Part shown: one piece after another, positions 17,466 to 25,548 of the stretch
Layout of the letters: each line of letters starts with the position of its first letter
How positions within the stretch are numbered: position 1 is the stretch's first letter
Source of the DNA: CAZOHC01 sp964579845
Lineage (GTDB): Bacteria > Patescibacteriota > Microgenomatia > Levybacterales > UBA12049
Direction: 5' to 3'
Length of the DNA: 64,000 nt
Assembly: GCA_964579845.1 (NCBI GenBank)
Contig: CAZOHC010000001.1
Span: 44,155 to 108,154 of the forward strand
Position numbers and translations under genes: made by a program
Notes under the pieces: model-generated
What the model saw: only the letters and a program-made list of their open reading frames with translations
What the model was told of the DNA's origin: nothing
The model's database searches: none

Positions 17466-18104
17466 TTAGTAGCCGAGTACTTCTTTGACAAAGATGAGGT
17501 GAATTCTCTCCGGATTCGGCTCTTTGTTCATAATCAGAACCTTACTGACGTTACTACCCGGAACACCGTACGCTTCTCTCGCCCGCTCTGATTCAAGTGG
17601 GAGAACATATTCGTCAATTCGCTTCATGCCTTCATCAACATTTCGAACGATTTTGTGTGCTCCGACCACCCAGATCACCTGCTCCGCACCGTAGGCATAA
17701 GCAGGCAACTGGCTACCTGAGTTTGAGGCAATGAGTACCTTACCGTCCTCAGTCACCGCATGCACACTGCCGACAGCATAATCAGGTGCTGCACCCATCT
17801 GCCGCATTACTTTTCCGTCTGTTTCTCTTGATAACGTCTGCAGGGTATTCTTCACGGCCTTGTACTTCCCTGAATTGAGAATGAGGTCCTGAATCCCGGT
17901 CTCAGCAAGCGTCACCGAGGTCATATCCATGACTTCCGCGTCTTCAGGAAGCATCGAGGCTATTTTCTCTTTCGCTTCTTCTTTTGTCTCAGCGACAAGC
18001 GCGTTGATACCGTTTTTTTGTAAATGCTGAATCGTCTTTTTCAGAACTTCGTCCGTTGGTAATGTTTTCCAGTTATTCATGACAATATCTATACTATCAA
18101 TCAT
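17466..18104 (-). CDS. LUD-domain (LutC/YkgG-like) protein
   Basis: A 212-residue member of the LUD family (DUF162), related to LutC of the lactate-utilisation LutABC complex. Typical blocks are NGINALVAETKEEAKEKI near the N-terminus, DMTSVTLAETGI, DYAVGSVHAVTEDGKVLIAS and QVIWVVGAHKIV. No LutA or LutB partner is nearby, so it probably acts alone in an unknown redox or metabolic role, as is common for single LUD proteins. It is divergent from an HxlR regulator across a 66-nt gap with a palindrome, implying regulation by it. Confidence 0.8.
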   Translation of the reverse strand: MIDSIDIVMNNWKTLPTDEVLKKTIQHLQKNGINALVAETKEEAKEKIASMLPEDAEVMDMTSVTLAETGIQDLILNSGKYKAVKNTLQTLSRETDGKVMRQMGAAPDYAVGSVHAVTEDGKVLIASNSGSQLPAYAYGAEQVIWVVGAHKIVRNVDEGMKRIDEYVLPLESERAREAYGVPGSNVSKVLIMNKEPNPERIHLIFVKEVLGY

Positions 18105-18110
18105 ACTTCA

Positions 18111-18131
18111 TTTTGTAAAGTACTTACAAAA
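18111..18131. promoter_or_regulatory. palindromic operator between LUD gene and HxlR regulator
   Basis: TTTTGTAA-AGTAC-TTACAAAA is an 8-bp inverted repeat. It lies 7-27 nt upstream of the LUD start and 40-60 nt upstream of the HxlR start. The TTTGTAAGTA core read on the minus strand resembles operators of redox-sensing HxlR proteins such as YodB, from memory. Confidence 0.6.
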
Positions 18132-18158
18132 AGGGAAGTATGCGATTTGGTTTAATGG

Positions 18159-18164
18159 TATAAT
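18159..18164 (+). promoter_or_regulatory. extended -10 of the leaderless HxlR gene
   Basis: TGGTATAAT is an extended -10 ending 6 nt before the HxlR ATG at 18171. Confidence 0.6.
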
Positions 18165-18170
18165 ATCCCT

Positions 18171-18479
18171 ATGATAAATCACGATAAAATCTGTGTCTCA
18201 AACACGATTAAGATCATCGGCAGTAAATGGACAATTTTGATTCTTCGCGAGCTGTGTGAAGGGACAAAGCGCTTCGGTGAGCTGGAGCGTTCTCTTGAGG
18301 GTATCAGTCCGAAAACTCTTTCGCTTCGACTAAAAGAACTTGAACGACAGAAAATCGTTGCGAAGAAAATGTATAAAGAAGTCCCGCTTCATGTTGAGTA
18401 TTCACTCACTCCCCGCGGACAGTCACTGCGTAACATTATTGAAAAAATGCGTGAATGGGGCGAGACCGCAACTATTTAA
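18171..18479 (+). CDS. HxlR-family winged-helix transcriptional regulator
   Basis: A 102-residue DNA-binding protein. The HxlR signature is clear: IIGSKWTILILRELCEGTKRFGELER, SPKTLSLRLKELERQKIV and the wing region VEYSLTPRGQSLRNII. A Cys near the N-terminus (DKICVSN, residue 7) sits where redox-sensing HxlR proteins such as YodB and HypR carry their reactive Cys. It probably controls the divergent LUD gene and itself through the palindrome at 18111. Confidence 0.88.
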   Translation: MINHDKICVSNTIKIIGSKWTILILRELCEGTKRFGELERSLEGISPKTLSLRLKELERQKIVAKKMYKEVPLHVEYSLTPRGQSLRNIIEKMREWGETATI

Positions 18480-18486
18480 ACAATCA

Positions 18487-18735
18487 CTACCGTTTAAACG
18501 AATACAAAACTTCAAAAATCTCCGGTTCTGATTTTCCCCGCTTCATAAAGTAATGGACAATCTCGATTGCTTGCCTCCTGGTCTCCTGGAGTTGTTGTGT
18601 TCGAGAGTACGCAGTCCCATCCTCGTTTGTTTTATGCTCAAACCCTTGAATAGGCTTCGTAATGTGTTGGTGAATCCAGAACATAAACTTCTTCGGAATT
18701 GAGAATTGGTCAATAATAAAATCACGTTTTATCAT
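18487..18735 (-). CDS. hypothetical protein, 82 residues
   Basis: A basic, aromatic-rich small protein (MIKRDFIIDQFSIPKKFMFW...), no membrane segment, family not recognised. The segment TRRQAIEIVHYFMKRGKSEPEIFEVL looks like a helical pair. The frame extends to 18804; ATG 18735 is a reasonable internal start. It converges on hxlR, 7 nt apart. Confidence 0.45.
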   Translation of the reverse strand: MIKRDFIIDQFSIPKKFMFWIHQHITKPIQGFEHKTNEDGTAYSRTQQLQETRRQAIEIVHYFMKRGKSEPEIFEVLYSFKR

Positions 18736-18876
18736 AAGATAACGAATAACACGGCTACAATAGCATTTCTTTTCGGAGAAAGAGAAAAATACTACTCTTG
18801 GCATAGCACTATAGTATCTTCTTATATTAAGAAGGTGATAAAAGAAACGTAACGTTTCTGAAAGAAGAAAGGCAGA

Positions 18877-19581
18877 TCAGCGTTCGATTTTTCCTGTGTG
18901 TTTTTCTAAAATCCCGAGGAATGTATGTGGTACCGATGCCTCACGAAATGTAAATGCAAGCCAGTGATAGTGACCATGAGACCATGCGGAAGCAAACCGC
19001 GCGTGTGAAAGCGAATGGAGTCGGCCGTCCCACGGATCGATAAACGTAACATGCAGATCATCCATACCGTTCACGACAATTACATGGGAGTGTTCAGTTA
19101 CACTTGCCTCGTTATAGAGCATATTCCGATCCGCCATATGCACGATCACCGGTCGAGAAGCGCGAAGTTCACGCTTCAGGAGCTGTTTCCAGCTGTCTTG
19201 ATCAACGTGTGAATACTCAAGGAAATACGTTTGTGAAGTCAGAAAAGGTGTCACATGTCGGAGTGCCTCAGGAGAGACACCTCGGGAATGATCAGGAGCA
19301 AAAATCCGTACCAGCTGTCTGACAGACGGATAGCTTATAGCATGCTGTTCTGTCGGAATTTTGCCCTGCTGAGAAAGCACTTGTAGAGCGATTGCAAGCG
19401 AAGCTGGCATACAGTTGTGCATTCCGGTATCTCCACTCGCATCAGCAGGAAGAAATCGCTGAGCGATAGTCGGAGCTGGAAGGAAGAGATTCTCAGCCCG
19501 CACAGTTGTTGCGCTGCCAAAAAATACCCACAACAGAAGTGTACAGACGATAACCTTATTCCGAACATTTTGCTTTTTCAT
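18877..19581 (-). CDS. secreted C39-like cysteine peptidase
   Basis: A 234-residue protein with a signal peptide (basic MKKQNVRNK, then a hydrophobic core to about residue 28). The peptidase_C39-like domain shows the catalytic Cys in MHNCMPASLAIAL, His in EHSHVIVVNGMD and Asp in FIDPWDG. C39-like proteins not fused to ABC transporters usually act outside the cell on peptides or cell wall. It lacks a transporter or peptide gene neighbour, so its substrate is unknown. Confidence 0.8.
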   Translation of the reverse strand: MKKQNVRNKVIVCTLLLWVFFGSATTVRAENLFLPAPTIAQRFLPADASGDTGMHNCMPASLAIALQVLSQQGKIPTEQHAISYPSVRQLVRIFAPDHSRGVSPEALRHVTPFLTSQTYFLEYSHVDQDSWKQLLKRELRASRPVIVHMADRNMLYNEASVTEHSHVIVVNGMDDLHVTFIDPWDGRLHSLSHARFASAWSHGHYHWLAFTFREASVPHTFLGILEKHTGKIER

Positions 19582-19682
19582 ACGCTATGGACAGGTGCTG
19601 CGTATTCTACACTACACCAGTGACCGCTGCAATCCTATGGGACTGATTGCTCTTCGCTTCAGGTTACCATACAATAGAATCA

Positions 19683-20384
19683 ATGAAGAAAAAACACCTC
19701 AAACCCCACCCACTCATACCCGTGCTGACAGCAGAAATCATACTCGGCATTGTCCTGGCTGCCGGCTCTTTTTTACTTTTTGCCGATCTGTCACGACACG
19801 TGATCTCCGAGGAAATCCTTCTTCTTGATACGAGCCTCTCTGAAACTGTTTATTCGCTCAGAAGTCCGTTACTCACCCAGACATTCCTCTTCATTACCTT
19901 TCTCGGTGGAAGTACCTGGCTTCTGTTCGCCTCATTAGTCATGTTCCTTTTTCTGATCCTGAAGAAGAAAACACATGCAGCTCTCCTGTTTCTGTTTACC
20001 TTTTCCCTGGGAGTCGCATTAAATTTGTTTATCAAATACATTGTTGCCAGAGCACGACCTGATATTGAACCGATGATTGATGAGATTTTCTATAGCTATC
20101 CGTCAGGACATAGCATGAATGCTTTCGTGTTCTATGCACTGCTTGCGTACCTAACTTATCACGTCGGAAGAAATAGCATGGTCAGTGCCCTCGTAACGTT
20201 TCTCTGCGGTATATTAATTCTGGCAATCGGATTCAGTAGAATCTACCTGGGTGTTCATTACCCGAGTGATGTTATTGCAGGATTTCTGGCAGGATGCGCA
20301 TGGTTTCTCACGGTCTTAGTTAGTCACAAGACAATTCAGGCATACAGGAGCTACCAACGTGCACCGCGGAAGAAAAAAATCTAG
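19683..20384 (+). CDS. PAP2-family membrane phosphatase
   Basis: A 233-residue PAP2 phosphatase with six hydrophobic segments. The three-part signature is present: KYIVARARPD, YPSGHSMNAF and SRIYLGVHYPSDVIAG, supplying the catalytic His residues. Likely substrate is undecaprenyl diphosphate or another lipid phosphate at the membrane surface, supporting cell-wall lipid recycling. The start at 19683 is supported by TACAAT 7 nt upstream. Its last 4 nt overlap the convergent DUF202 gene. Confidence 0.88.
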   Translation: MKKKHLKPHPLIPVLTAEIILGIVLAAGSFLLFADLSRHVISEEILLLDTSLSETVYSLRSPLLTQTFLFITFLGGSTWLLFASLVMFLFLILKKKTHAALLFLFTFSLGVALNLFIKYIVARARPDIEPMIDEIFYSYPSGHSMNAFVFYALLAYLTYHVGRNSMVSALVTFLCGILILAIGFSRIYLGVHYPSDVIAGFLAGCAWFLTVLVSHKTIQAYRSYQRAPRKKKI

Positions 20385-20674
20385 CTACGTTTTCGAGCTG
20401 ACTTCGTATGTATTTTTCGTGACATCCGTACCGAACGGTGAATACCGACAGCAAGGATGAGGATACCGATGATAATTGAGACAATACCGATTCCTTGGAG
20501 CACGCTGTCTCTGCTCAGATGAATAAGCGTCATACCGACAACGATTACAGCAAGTGTTGTCCTGACATACGAAAGGAGTGTTCGCTCATTCGCTAATATC
20601 GTTCGGTCAAGCGCAAGGTGGTCTCGCAAAATCAGCTCTTCTTCACGGAAATTTTCATACGGCCGTTTCTTCAT
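20381..20674 (-). CDS. DUF202 (YidH-like) inner-membrane protein
   Basis: A 97-residue protein starting MKKRPYENFREEEL with the DUF202 hallmark DRTILANERTLLSYVRTTLAVI, followed by two transmembrane segments. Function is unknown in all organisms. An earlier ATG (20683) overlaps the TATAAT box (20687-20682), and TATAAT ends 7 nt before ATG 20674, so the later start is preferred. It is divergent from msrA. Confidence 0.82.
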   Translation of the reverse strand: MKKRPYENFREEELILRDHLALDRTILANERTLLSYVRTTLAVIVVGMTLIHLSRDSVLQGIGIVSIIIGILILAVGIHRSVRMSRKIHTKSARKRS

Positions 20675-20681
20675 TACGTTC

Positions 20682-20687
20682 ATTATA
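20682..20687 (-). promoter_or_regulatory. -10 hexamer of the DUF202 gene, decides start
   Basis: TATAAT on the minus strand ends 7 nt before ATG 20674. It excludes the in-frame ATG 20683, which lies inside the hexamer. A divergent TACAAT for msrA lies at 20723-20728. Confidence 0.6.
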
Positions 20688-20734
20688 CCAAACCCTGCTC
20701 AGGCAGAGCTTGTATACCATGGTACAATACCTCT

Positions 20735-21280
20735 ATGAATGAAACTGCTACATTCGCGTCAGGCTGTTTTTGGTGTACCGAGGCGATATTCCTCCGTCTT
20801 AACGGTGTGTCATCTGTCATTTCAGGATATACGGGCGGAAAAACTGTCGATCCGACATATGAACAGGTCTCAACCGGAATGACCGGACACGCTGAGGCAA
20901 TACAGATCTCTTTTAATCCGTCGATTATTTCCTACCAAAAGCTGCTTGAGATATTTTTTGAGACACACGACCCGACATCCAAAGACCGACAAGGTGCTGA
21001 TCACGGAACACAGTACCGTTCTGTCATTTTCTACCACTCAGAAGAACAAAAGCACCAGGCTGAAGACATGATTTCCACCCTGACAAAAACAAAACGATAC
21101 CAAGAACCGATCGTGACCGAAGTTCTCCCCGCTCTTCCGTTCTATCAAGCTGAGGAGTATCATCAGGATTTTTATGCGAAAAACCGCGAGTATCCGTACT
21201 GCACCGTCGTTATCAATCCGAAATTGACAAAACTACTCAGTACCTTTACGAAAGAAGTGAAAGAGGAATATCGCAGCTGA
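20735..21280 (+). CDS. msrA: peptide methionine-S-sulfoxide reductase MsrA
   Basis: Reduces methionine-S-sulfoxide in proteins. The catalytic GCFWC motif (residues 9-13), GYTGGKTVDPTYEQVSTGMTGHAE and DHGTQYRSVIFYHS are all present; 181 residues is normal. TACAAT ends 6 nt before ATG 20735, so it is probably leaderless; the frame opens earlier at 20618 but that part is not MsrA-like. The stop is TGA. No MsrB is seen in the window. Confidence 0.95.
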   Translation: MNETATFASGCFWCTEAIFLRLNGVSSVISGYTGGKTVDPTYEQVSTGMTGHAEAIQISFNPSIISYQKLLEIFFETHDPTSKDRQGADHGTQYRSVIFYHSEEQKHQAEDMISTLTKTKRYQEPIVTEVLPALPFYQAEEYHQDFYAKNREYPYCTVVINPKLTKLLSTFTKEVKEEYRS

Positions 21281-21281
21281 C

Positions 21282-21818
21282 TTATGACCCCGGGCAAACC
21301 ACTGTATCAACCAACCACGTTCCCTGCTCTTTAAGCACAATGACCGAGATTTTTTGGGCAAAGCCATTGCCTGACTGTAAAACAACTGTTGCGACTGCAC
21401 GTTGAGGATCCTCATAGTCTACCGTCTCAACTGATGTACTTCCTCCCGTATTCTGTGAACACAGCACCGGATCAGCCCTGAATAATGTGGCTTTATTTTC
21501 CTGCAGGTTTTCAAGAAACGCATCCGTCGTAAACGCTATCTCTTCCTGACAGTACAGACTTACCCGCCCCCTTGCCTCAGCAGGAGGCTGTGAAAGACAC
21601 GACGTATACGCCGTATAGAACTCACTGATGACAGTCTTAATCGCTGCCGTATCCTGCTCAATGATTGAGGTCGTTGGAGTCGTCTGCGAAGCAGGCGGAA
21701 TCGTCGGCTGAAGCGGCGAGGTGACCTGTTCCGGTGCTGAAAAACCATAATAGAAAAAACCGACCCCCAGCCCAATGACCAGAAAGAGCCCGAAAAAGAG
21801 TAACAGTATTTGTTTCAT
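21282..21818 (-). CDS. membrane-anchored secreted protein, unknown
   Basis: A 178-residue protein with an N-terminal membrane segment (MKQILLLFFGLFLVIGLGVG), a Pro/Thr-rich linker and an NTF2/DUF3828-like extracytoplasmic domain (TAAIKTVISEFYTAYTSCLS...). Three or four cysteines could form disulfides. No function can be assigned. Its end is 1 nt from the convergent msrA stop. Confidence 0.6.
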   Translation of the reverse strand: MKQILLLFFGLFLVIGLGVGFFYYGFSAPEQVTSPLQPTIPPASQTTPTTSIIEQDTAAIKTVISEFYTAYTSCLSQPPAEARGRVSLYCQEEIAFTTDAFLENLQENKATLFRADPVLCSQNTGGSTSVETVDYEDPQRAVATVVLQSGNGFAQKISVIVLKEQGTWLVDTVVCPGS

Positions 21819-21995
21819 GTGTATCCCGTTATTCATCAGCATGTGCGTTGGCAGAGGATCATACGATCAAACGTAGGTTTTCTACGGCAAGTATAGCAAA
21901 TCATCGAAGCGTTCACTCCCTGCAAAAAGCCCACTCTTACATGATCTTTGCGGAAATGTTACGAATCATTGGATTTTGATAGCTATACTTTAGAT

Positions 21996-23036
21996 ATGAT
22001 TCGTCTTGGCTATGCTCTCTCAGGTGAAGAACATGACGCACCGACGCTCATCACACATGCAGCGCGTGCGGAACAGGCGGGCTTCTCCTTTGCATTAGTT
22101 TCTGATCACTACCATCCTTGGATCAATCAACAGGGAGAGTCCCCGTTCGTCTGGGCTGTCCTCGGAGGCATTGCTCAACAGACACAAACAATACAGATCG
22201 GAACCGGCGTCACATGTCCAATTATCCGAATGCATCCTGCTATTATCGCACAGGCTGCTGCAACAGTCGGACAGTTACTCGAAGATAGATTCTTCCTGGG
22301 TGTCGGAACAGGAGAAAATCTGAACGAGCACGTCATCGGGCAGGGCTGGCCGCCGATCGGAATACGCCAACAGATGCTTCGTGAGGCAATTCAGATTATA
22401 CGATTACTGTGGGAAGGGAAAAATACAAATTTTAACGGAGAGTTTTACACCGTTGAAGACGCCAGAATCTATTCGCTTCCTGCGACACTCCCTAAGATCA
22501 TGGTCGCTGCCTCAGGTCCGTTCAGTACTATTCTCGCAGCGCAGGTTGGAGACGGCTTTATCACCACATCACCCAACCGAGAACTTGTACAGACATTTGA
22601 AGAAACAGCCGGAACGGAAAAACCCAAATACGGGCAGATCACTGTTTGTGTGGCAAAAAACGAAACAGACGCACTCAAAACAGCGATGAAGTGGTGGCCA
22701 AACAGTGCCATTCCGGGACAGTTTTCTCAGGAAGCGCGTATTCCTGCGTACTTTGAGCAGGCAGCCAAACTCGTCACACCTGATCATATCAAGAAAAACT
22801 ATGTCTTAGGAGCAGACCCGAAGAAACATCTTGAGGAGATTAAAAAATATGCTGACGCAGGATTTGATCACATCTATATTCACCAGATCGGACCTGATCA
22901 GGAAGCTTTCTTTACGTTATATGAGAAAGAGATTCTTCCTCAGATCAAAACGCTATCACCTGCTCGTCAAAAAAATGGGCGCAAACGAGGAAGGCCGAAG
23001 AAAAACGGCAAGATTCGATTTTCTCCTTCGCTCTAG
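21996..23036 (+). CDS. F420-dependent-type LLM-class oxidoreductase with AT-hook-like tail
   Basis: A 346-residue luciferase-like monooxygenase family protein. The sequence follows the glucose-6-phosphate dehydrogenase (Fgd)/TIGR03557-type layout: RLGYALSGEEHDAPTLI, SDHYHPWINQQGESPFVW and the TGVTCPIIRMHPAIIAQAAAT block. These enzymes normally use coenzyme F420. No F420 biosynthesis gene is visible, so the cofactor (F420, FMN or scavenged deazaflavin) is open. The C-terminal 25 residues contain KRGRPKK, an AT-hook-like basic motif not usual for this family. TATACT ends 6 nt before the ATG. Confidence 0.82.
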   Translation: MIRLGYALSGEEHDAPTLITHAARAEQAGFSFALVSDHYHPWINQQGESPFVWAVLGGIAQQTQTIQIGTGVTCPIIRMHPAIIAQAAATVGQLLEDRFFLGVGTGENLNEHVIGQGWPPIGIRQQMLREAIQIIRLLWEGKNTNFNGEFYTVEDARIYSLPATLPKIMVAASGPFSTILAAQVGDGFITTSPNRELVQTFEETAGTEKPKYGQITVCVAKNETDALKTAMKWWPNSAIPGQFSQEARIPAYFEQAAKLVTPDHIKKNYVLGADPKKHLEEIKKYADAGFDHIYIHQIGPDQEAFFTLYEKEILPQIKTLSPARQKNGRKRGRPKKNGKIRFSPSL

Positions 23037-23053
23037 CTAGTACTTCTCTCGTG

Positions 23054-23127
23054 TACCAGGGGTGGGGCACGATCCCACGACCTCAGCGTTATGAATGCTG
23101 TGCTCTAACCAGCTGAGCTACCCTGGC
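23054..23127 (-). tRNA. trnM-CAT: tRNA-Met (CAT), elongator type
   Basis: Full cloverleaf on the minus strand: acceptor GCCAGGG, D-arm GCTCAGCTGGTTAGAGC, anticodon loop TTCATAA, T-loop after GTGGG. The 1-72 pair is G-U and CCA is not encoded. An Ile(CAU) identity with lysidine cannot be excluded, but a separate tRNA-Ile(UAU) is present. A -10-like TATACT lies about 50 nt upstream. Confidence 0.85.
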
Positions 23128-23188
23128 TTACCATTGACTCAAGTGAGTTTGAAATCCCGCTTTTAGCTTCCAAAGTATACCAAATTGT

Positions 23189-23217
23189 TTGACCGTGAAG
23201 CAAATAACCTGTATAAT
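23189..23217 (+). promoter_or_regulatory. promoter of the initiator tRNA
   Basis: TTGACC, a 17-nt spacer and TATAAT, ending 10 nt before the tRNA 5' end. It is divergent from the TATACT of the tRNA-Met gene. Confidence 0.7.
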
Positions 23218-23227
23218 CTCCTTTACG

Positions 23228-23295
23228 CGCGGGGTAGTGTAAGGCGCACGCGAGGCTCATAATCTTGCAGTCTGGTTTCGATACCAGCCCCGCAA
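23228..23295 (+). tRNA. trnfM-CAT: initiator tRNA-fMet (CAT), compact form
   Basis: Acceptor CGCGGGG / CCCCGCA gives the C1-A72 mismatch diagnostic of bacterial initiators. The anticodon loop is CTCATAA. The gene is only 68 nt without CCA: the D-loop folds as 5 nt (AAGGC) and the T-loop as 6 nt (TTCGAT). The three G-C pairs of the initiator anticodon stem are changed (AGG opposite TCT, so A-U, G-C, G-U). CCA is not encoded. Confidence 0.8.
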
Positions 23296-23327
23296 CACAG
23301 AGGAATGAGGAGGATTTTATATCCTCC

Positions 23328-23858
23328 TCATTTTCTATATAACCTGAGGTTACCATTCTTTTGCACAACCTTCCAGTGAGGGAAAGAGAATGTGTTCAAA
23401 ATAACCCATGTACCAGGTGTTACCTCGTTCTCCAATTTTTTCTCAAGACGACGCATCATATACGGTATACCGTAGATGATGAGGATGTCATACTTTGAAA
23501 AATCTTCACGCCAGAAGTCCCGCCAGTACACGCTTGCTTTGTTCTCTACACCGGCTTGCTTGATACGAAATCTGGAATAGATAACCAAGAGCGGGTTAAC
23601 TTCGTAGCCATGAACTTCAATGCCTTGCCTCGCCAGTGCGAGCAATATCTTTCCATCACCTGAGCCCAGATCAACCGCTTTCTTCCCTGTGTGGTCCCCG
23701 ATCATCTCCAGCAGATTTGCAACTGTTTTATCATCGGTTGCGACATACGGTGCACCACGAGAAGCGATGTAGACGAGAAATAGAAGAACGAGAACTTCAA
23801 CCAGGAGAAAAAGTGTCAATATAACCAAAAGAACAATGTGTGCAACTGATAATTCCAT
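23328..23858 (-). CDS. membrane-anchored class I SAM methyltransferase
   Basis: A 176-residue protein with an N-terminal transmembrane helix (about residues 8-32) and a Rossmann methyltransferase domain. SAM-binding motif I is AVDLGSGDGKILLALA, motif II GYEVNPLL, and motif IV DILIIYGIPYMM. The layout (membrane anchor, VDLGSGDG) resembles the FAM173/ATP-synthase lysine methyltransferase group, so a protein substrate is plausible but unproven. It overlaps the upstream divIC-like gene by one base (TAATG), suggesting coupling. Confidence 0.75.
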   Translation of the reverse strand: MELSVAHIVLLVILTLFLLVEVLVLLFLVYIASRGAPYVATDDKTVANLLEMIGDHTGKKAVDLGSGDGKILLALARQGIEVHGYEVNPLLVIYSRFRIKQAGVENKASVYWRDFWREDFSKYDILIIYGIPYMMRRLEKKLENEVTPGTWVILNTFSFPHWKVVQKNGNLRLYRK

Positions 23859-24199
23859 TACATAAAGAGCTTATACCACTGCAGCCACACAGGATCAGGC
23901 GGAGCAATTTCCTGCTGCGTTTCCTCTTCTTGACCACCAGATGCAGGCAGAACGATGACCTGCTCCCCCGGCTTGACCAAGAAGAGACTGTTTCGAGCTT
24001 CCTGCTCGAGGTATGCAGGGTGCTCTACCTTCTCTAATTGCTGCTGTAACATACGTTGTTCCTGCTTTTCCCTCGCCAATTCTTTTCGAGCTGTAACGAC
24101 TAAATCCTGTTTCTGCCATAAACGGTGGATTGAGTGATAGAAGTTATTAATGATAAACAGAAAGAGGATGATACTGATAAAAAAGGTTATTTTTTTCAT
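23858..24199 (-). CDS. FtsB/DivIC-like septum formation initiator
   Basis: A 113-residue bitopic protein: short N-terminus, one transmembrane helix (residues 5-22), then a coiled coil (about 35-62) and the family-typical AYLEQEARNSLFLVKPGEQVIVLP. This matches FtsB/DivIC, which links the division proteins FtsQ and FtsL to activate septal peptidoglycan synthesis. No other division genes are adjacent. The C-terminus adds a Glu/Pro-rich tail of about 30 residues. Confidence 0.85.
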   Translation of the reverse strand: MKKITFFISIILFLFIINNFYHSIHRLWQKQDLVVTARKELAREKQEQRMLQQQLEKVEHPAYLEQEARNSLFLVKPGEQVIVLPASGGQEEETQQEIAPPDPVWLQWYKLFM

Positions 24200-24282
24200 G
24201 TTATGGCATTAAAAGTGACTTTTCCCCCTATTTTGTGCTTGACTAATGCTTTTTTTCTTGATATTATGGGATATACTAATCT

Positions 24283-25143
24283 ATGGACGCTGTAAAAGTG
24301 CGCGAAGCACATCAAAAATTTACTGACTTTTTAAAAGGAAAGAAGCACTCTAATGCTACTATTTTAGCATACGGGAAAGATATCGATCAGCTCGCCTCTT
24401 TCCTCGAAGAGTTGGACAAACACCATATCCACGAAGTAGAAAAAGGTGATATTGAGGCATTTTTAGCAAAAATGTCTGACAAAGGCTACACCCCGAAATC
24501 AATTTCCCGCAAACTCAACTCAACCAGGACATTTTACCGATTCCTTAAAGTCAATGAAATCATAACAGACGATCCATCACTGCTTGTTTCACACCCACGC
24601 TATGAGCTTGCTCCTCCCCGTATTCTGAAACCGACTGAGTATCGGGCACTTCGCGATGCTGCTCGTAATGATGCCCGCATGTACGCAATTATCGAGATTC
24701 TGTTGCAGACAGGCATCCGAATCGGAGAGCTTGCCGCACTCAGAATGGAAGATATTCAAGGTGACACGCTCCGTATCAGGCCGATGGAAAAACATGAAGA
24801 GCGGGTTGTTCCTCTTAATCGGCCGGCGAAAGATGCGTTAAATCGCTACCTGGCACAACGCCCGCAGGTGGAAGATACACATGTTTTTATCACTAAATCA
24901 GGCAAACCGTTCCTCGTCCGAAATATCAGAACCGCGATCGAGCGATATTTCCGTCTCGCCGGTATCGAAGGTGCAAAAGTAAATGACCTTCGCCACACTT
25001 TCGTTGCACACCACATCAAACACGGTGTTTCACTGGTCCTTCTCTCAAAAGTACTGGGACATAAGAGAATCTCAACGACAGAACGATACCTTGAATACGT
25101 CAAAGAGCGCGCGAAAGACACAACACAGCTTTCAGAATTATAA
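24283..25143 (+). CDS. tyrosine recombinase, XerC/XerD type
   Basis: A 286-residue site-specific recombinase with an N-terminal SAM-like DNA-binding domain (residues 10-95) and a catalytic domain. Visible active-site residues: Arg in TGIRIGELAALR, Arg in DLRHTFVAHH, His in LGHKRISTTERY and Tyr in ERYLEY. The residue usually His in the HxLR motif is Asn (VNDLRHTF). Chromosome dimer resolution is the likely role if it is the genome's only Xer. TATACT lies 5 nt upstream of the ATG. Confidence 0.88.
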   Translation: MDAVKVREAHQKFTDFLKGKKHSNATILAYGKDIDQLASFLEELDKHHIHEVEKGDIEAFLAKMSDKGYTPKSISRKLNSTRTFYRFLKVNEIITDDPSLLVSHPRYELAPPRILKPTEYRALRDAARNDARMYAIIEILLQTGIRIGELAALRMEDIQGDTLRIRPMEKHEERVVPLNRPAKDALNRYLAQRPQVEDTHVFITKSGKPFLVRNIRTAIERYFRLAGIEGAKVNDLRHTFVAHHIKHGVSLVLLSKVLGHKRISTTERYLEYVKERAKDTTQLSEL

Positions 25144-25149
25144 CAATCT

Positions 25150-25548
25150 ATGAGCCACGAACGAAGCGACAGACGACACGAAGAACTCCCCCAAAAGACT
25201 AATGCGCTCTTCAACCCTGGTTCTGTCTATGAAGGCATCGCACCGGTTGTAGATATCTTAACAAGAAATCTTGCTGAACCGAAGTCATATTCTGAGGTAT
25301 TTGACTTAATGAGAAAAAATGCTCCGGATCTGGATTATACCTACGGAATCCAGGTGGCACGAGATCACGGTATAATCAATGAACGATCAGTCGACAATAA
25401 GCTCGTTAATGGCCCACGTTTTACCAGACAACTCCTATTACCGGGGTTTGATACAGAAGAACTCCAGAGGGAGCGGAGAGAGAACATGGTTCCCTTCACC
25501 AAAGAAGCGGTTGTTTTTCGTGATCCTACTCTAAAATCAGACGAGTAA
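25150..25548 (+). CDS. hypothetical protein, 132 residues
   Basis: A soluble, charged protein starting 7 nt after the recombinase stop, so probably co-transcribed with it. Residues 27-60 (EGIAPVVDILTRNLAEPKSYSEVFDLMRKNAP) look helical. No family recognised. Its 3' end overlaps the convergent PIG-L gene by 23 nt. Confidence 0.5.
   Translation: MSHERSDRRHEELPQKTNALFNPGSVYEGIAPVVDILTRNLAEPKSYSEVFDLMRKNAPDLDYTYGIQVARDHGIINERSVDNKLVNGPRFTRQLLLPGFDTEELQRERRENMVPFTKEAVVFRDPTLKSDE

Noticed and set aside
24283..25548. Integrative element built on the tyrosine recombinase
   Set aside because: No flanking att-like repeats or cargo genes; sequence features fit chromosomal XerC/D.
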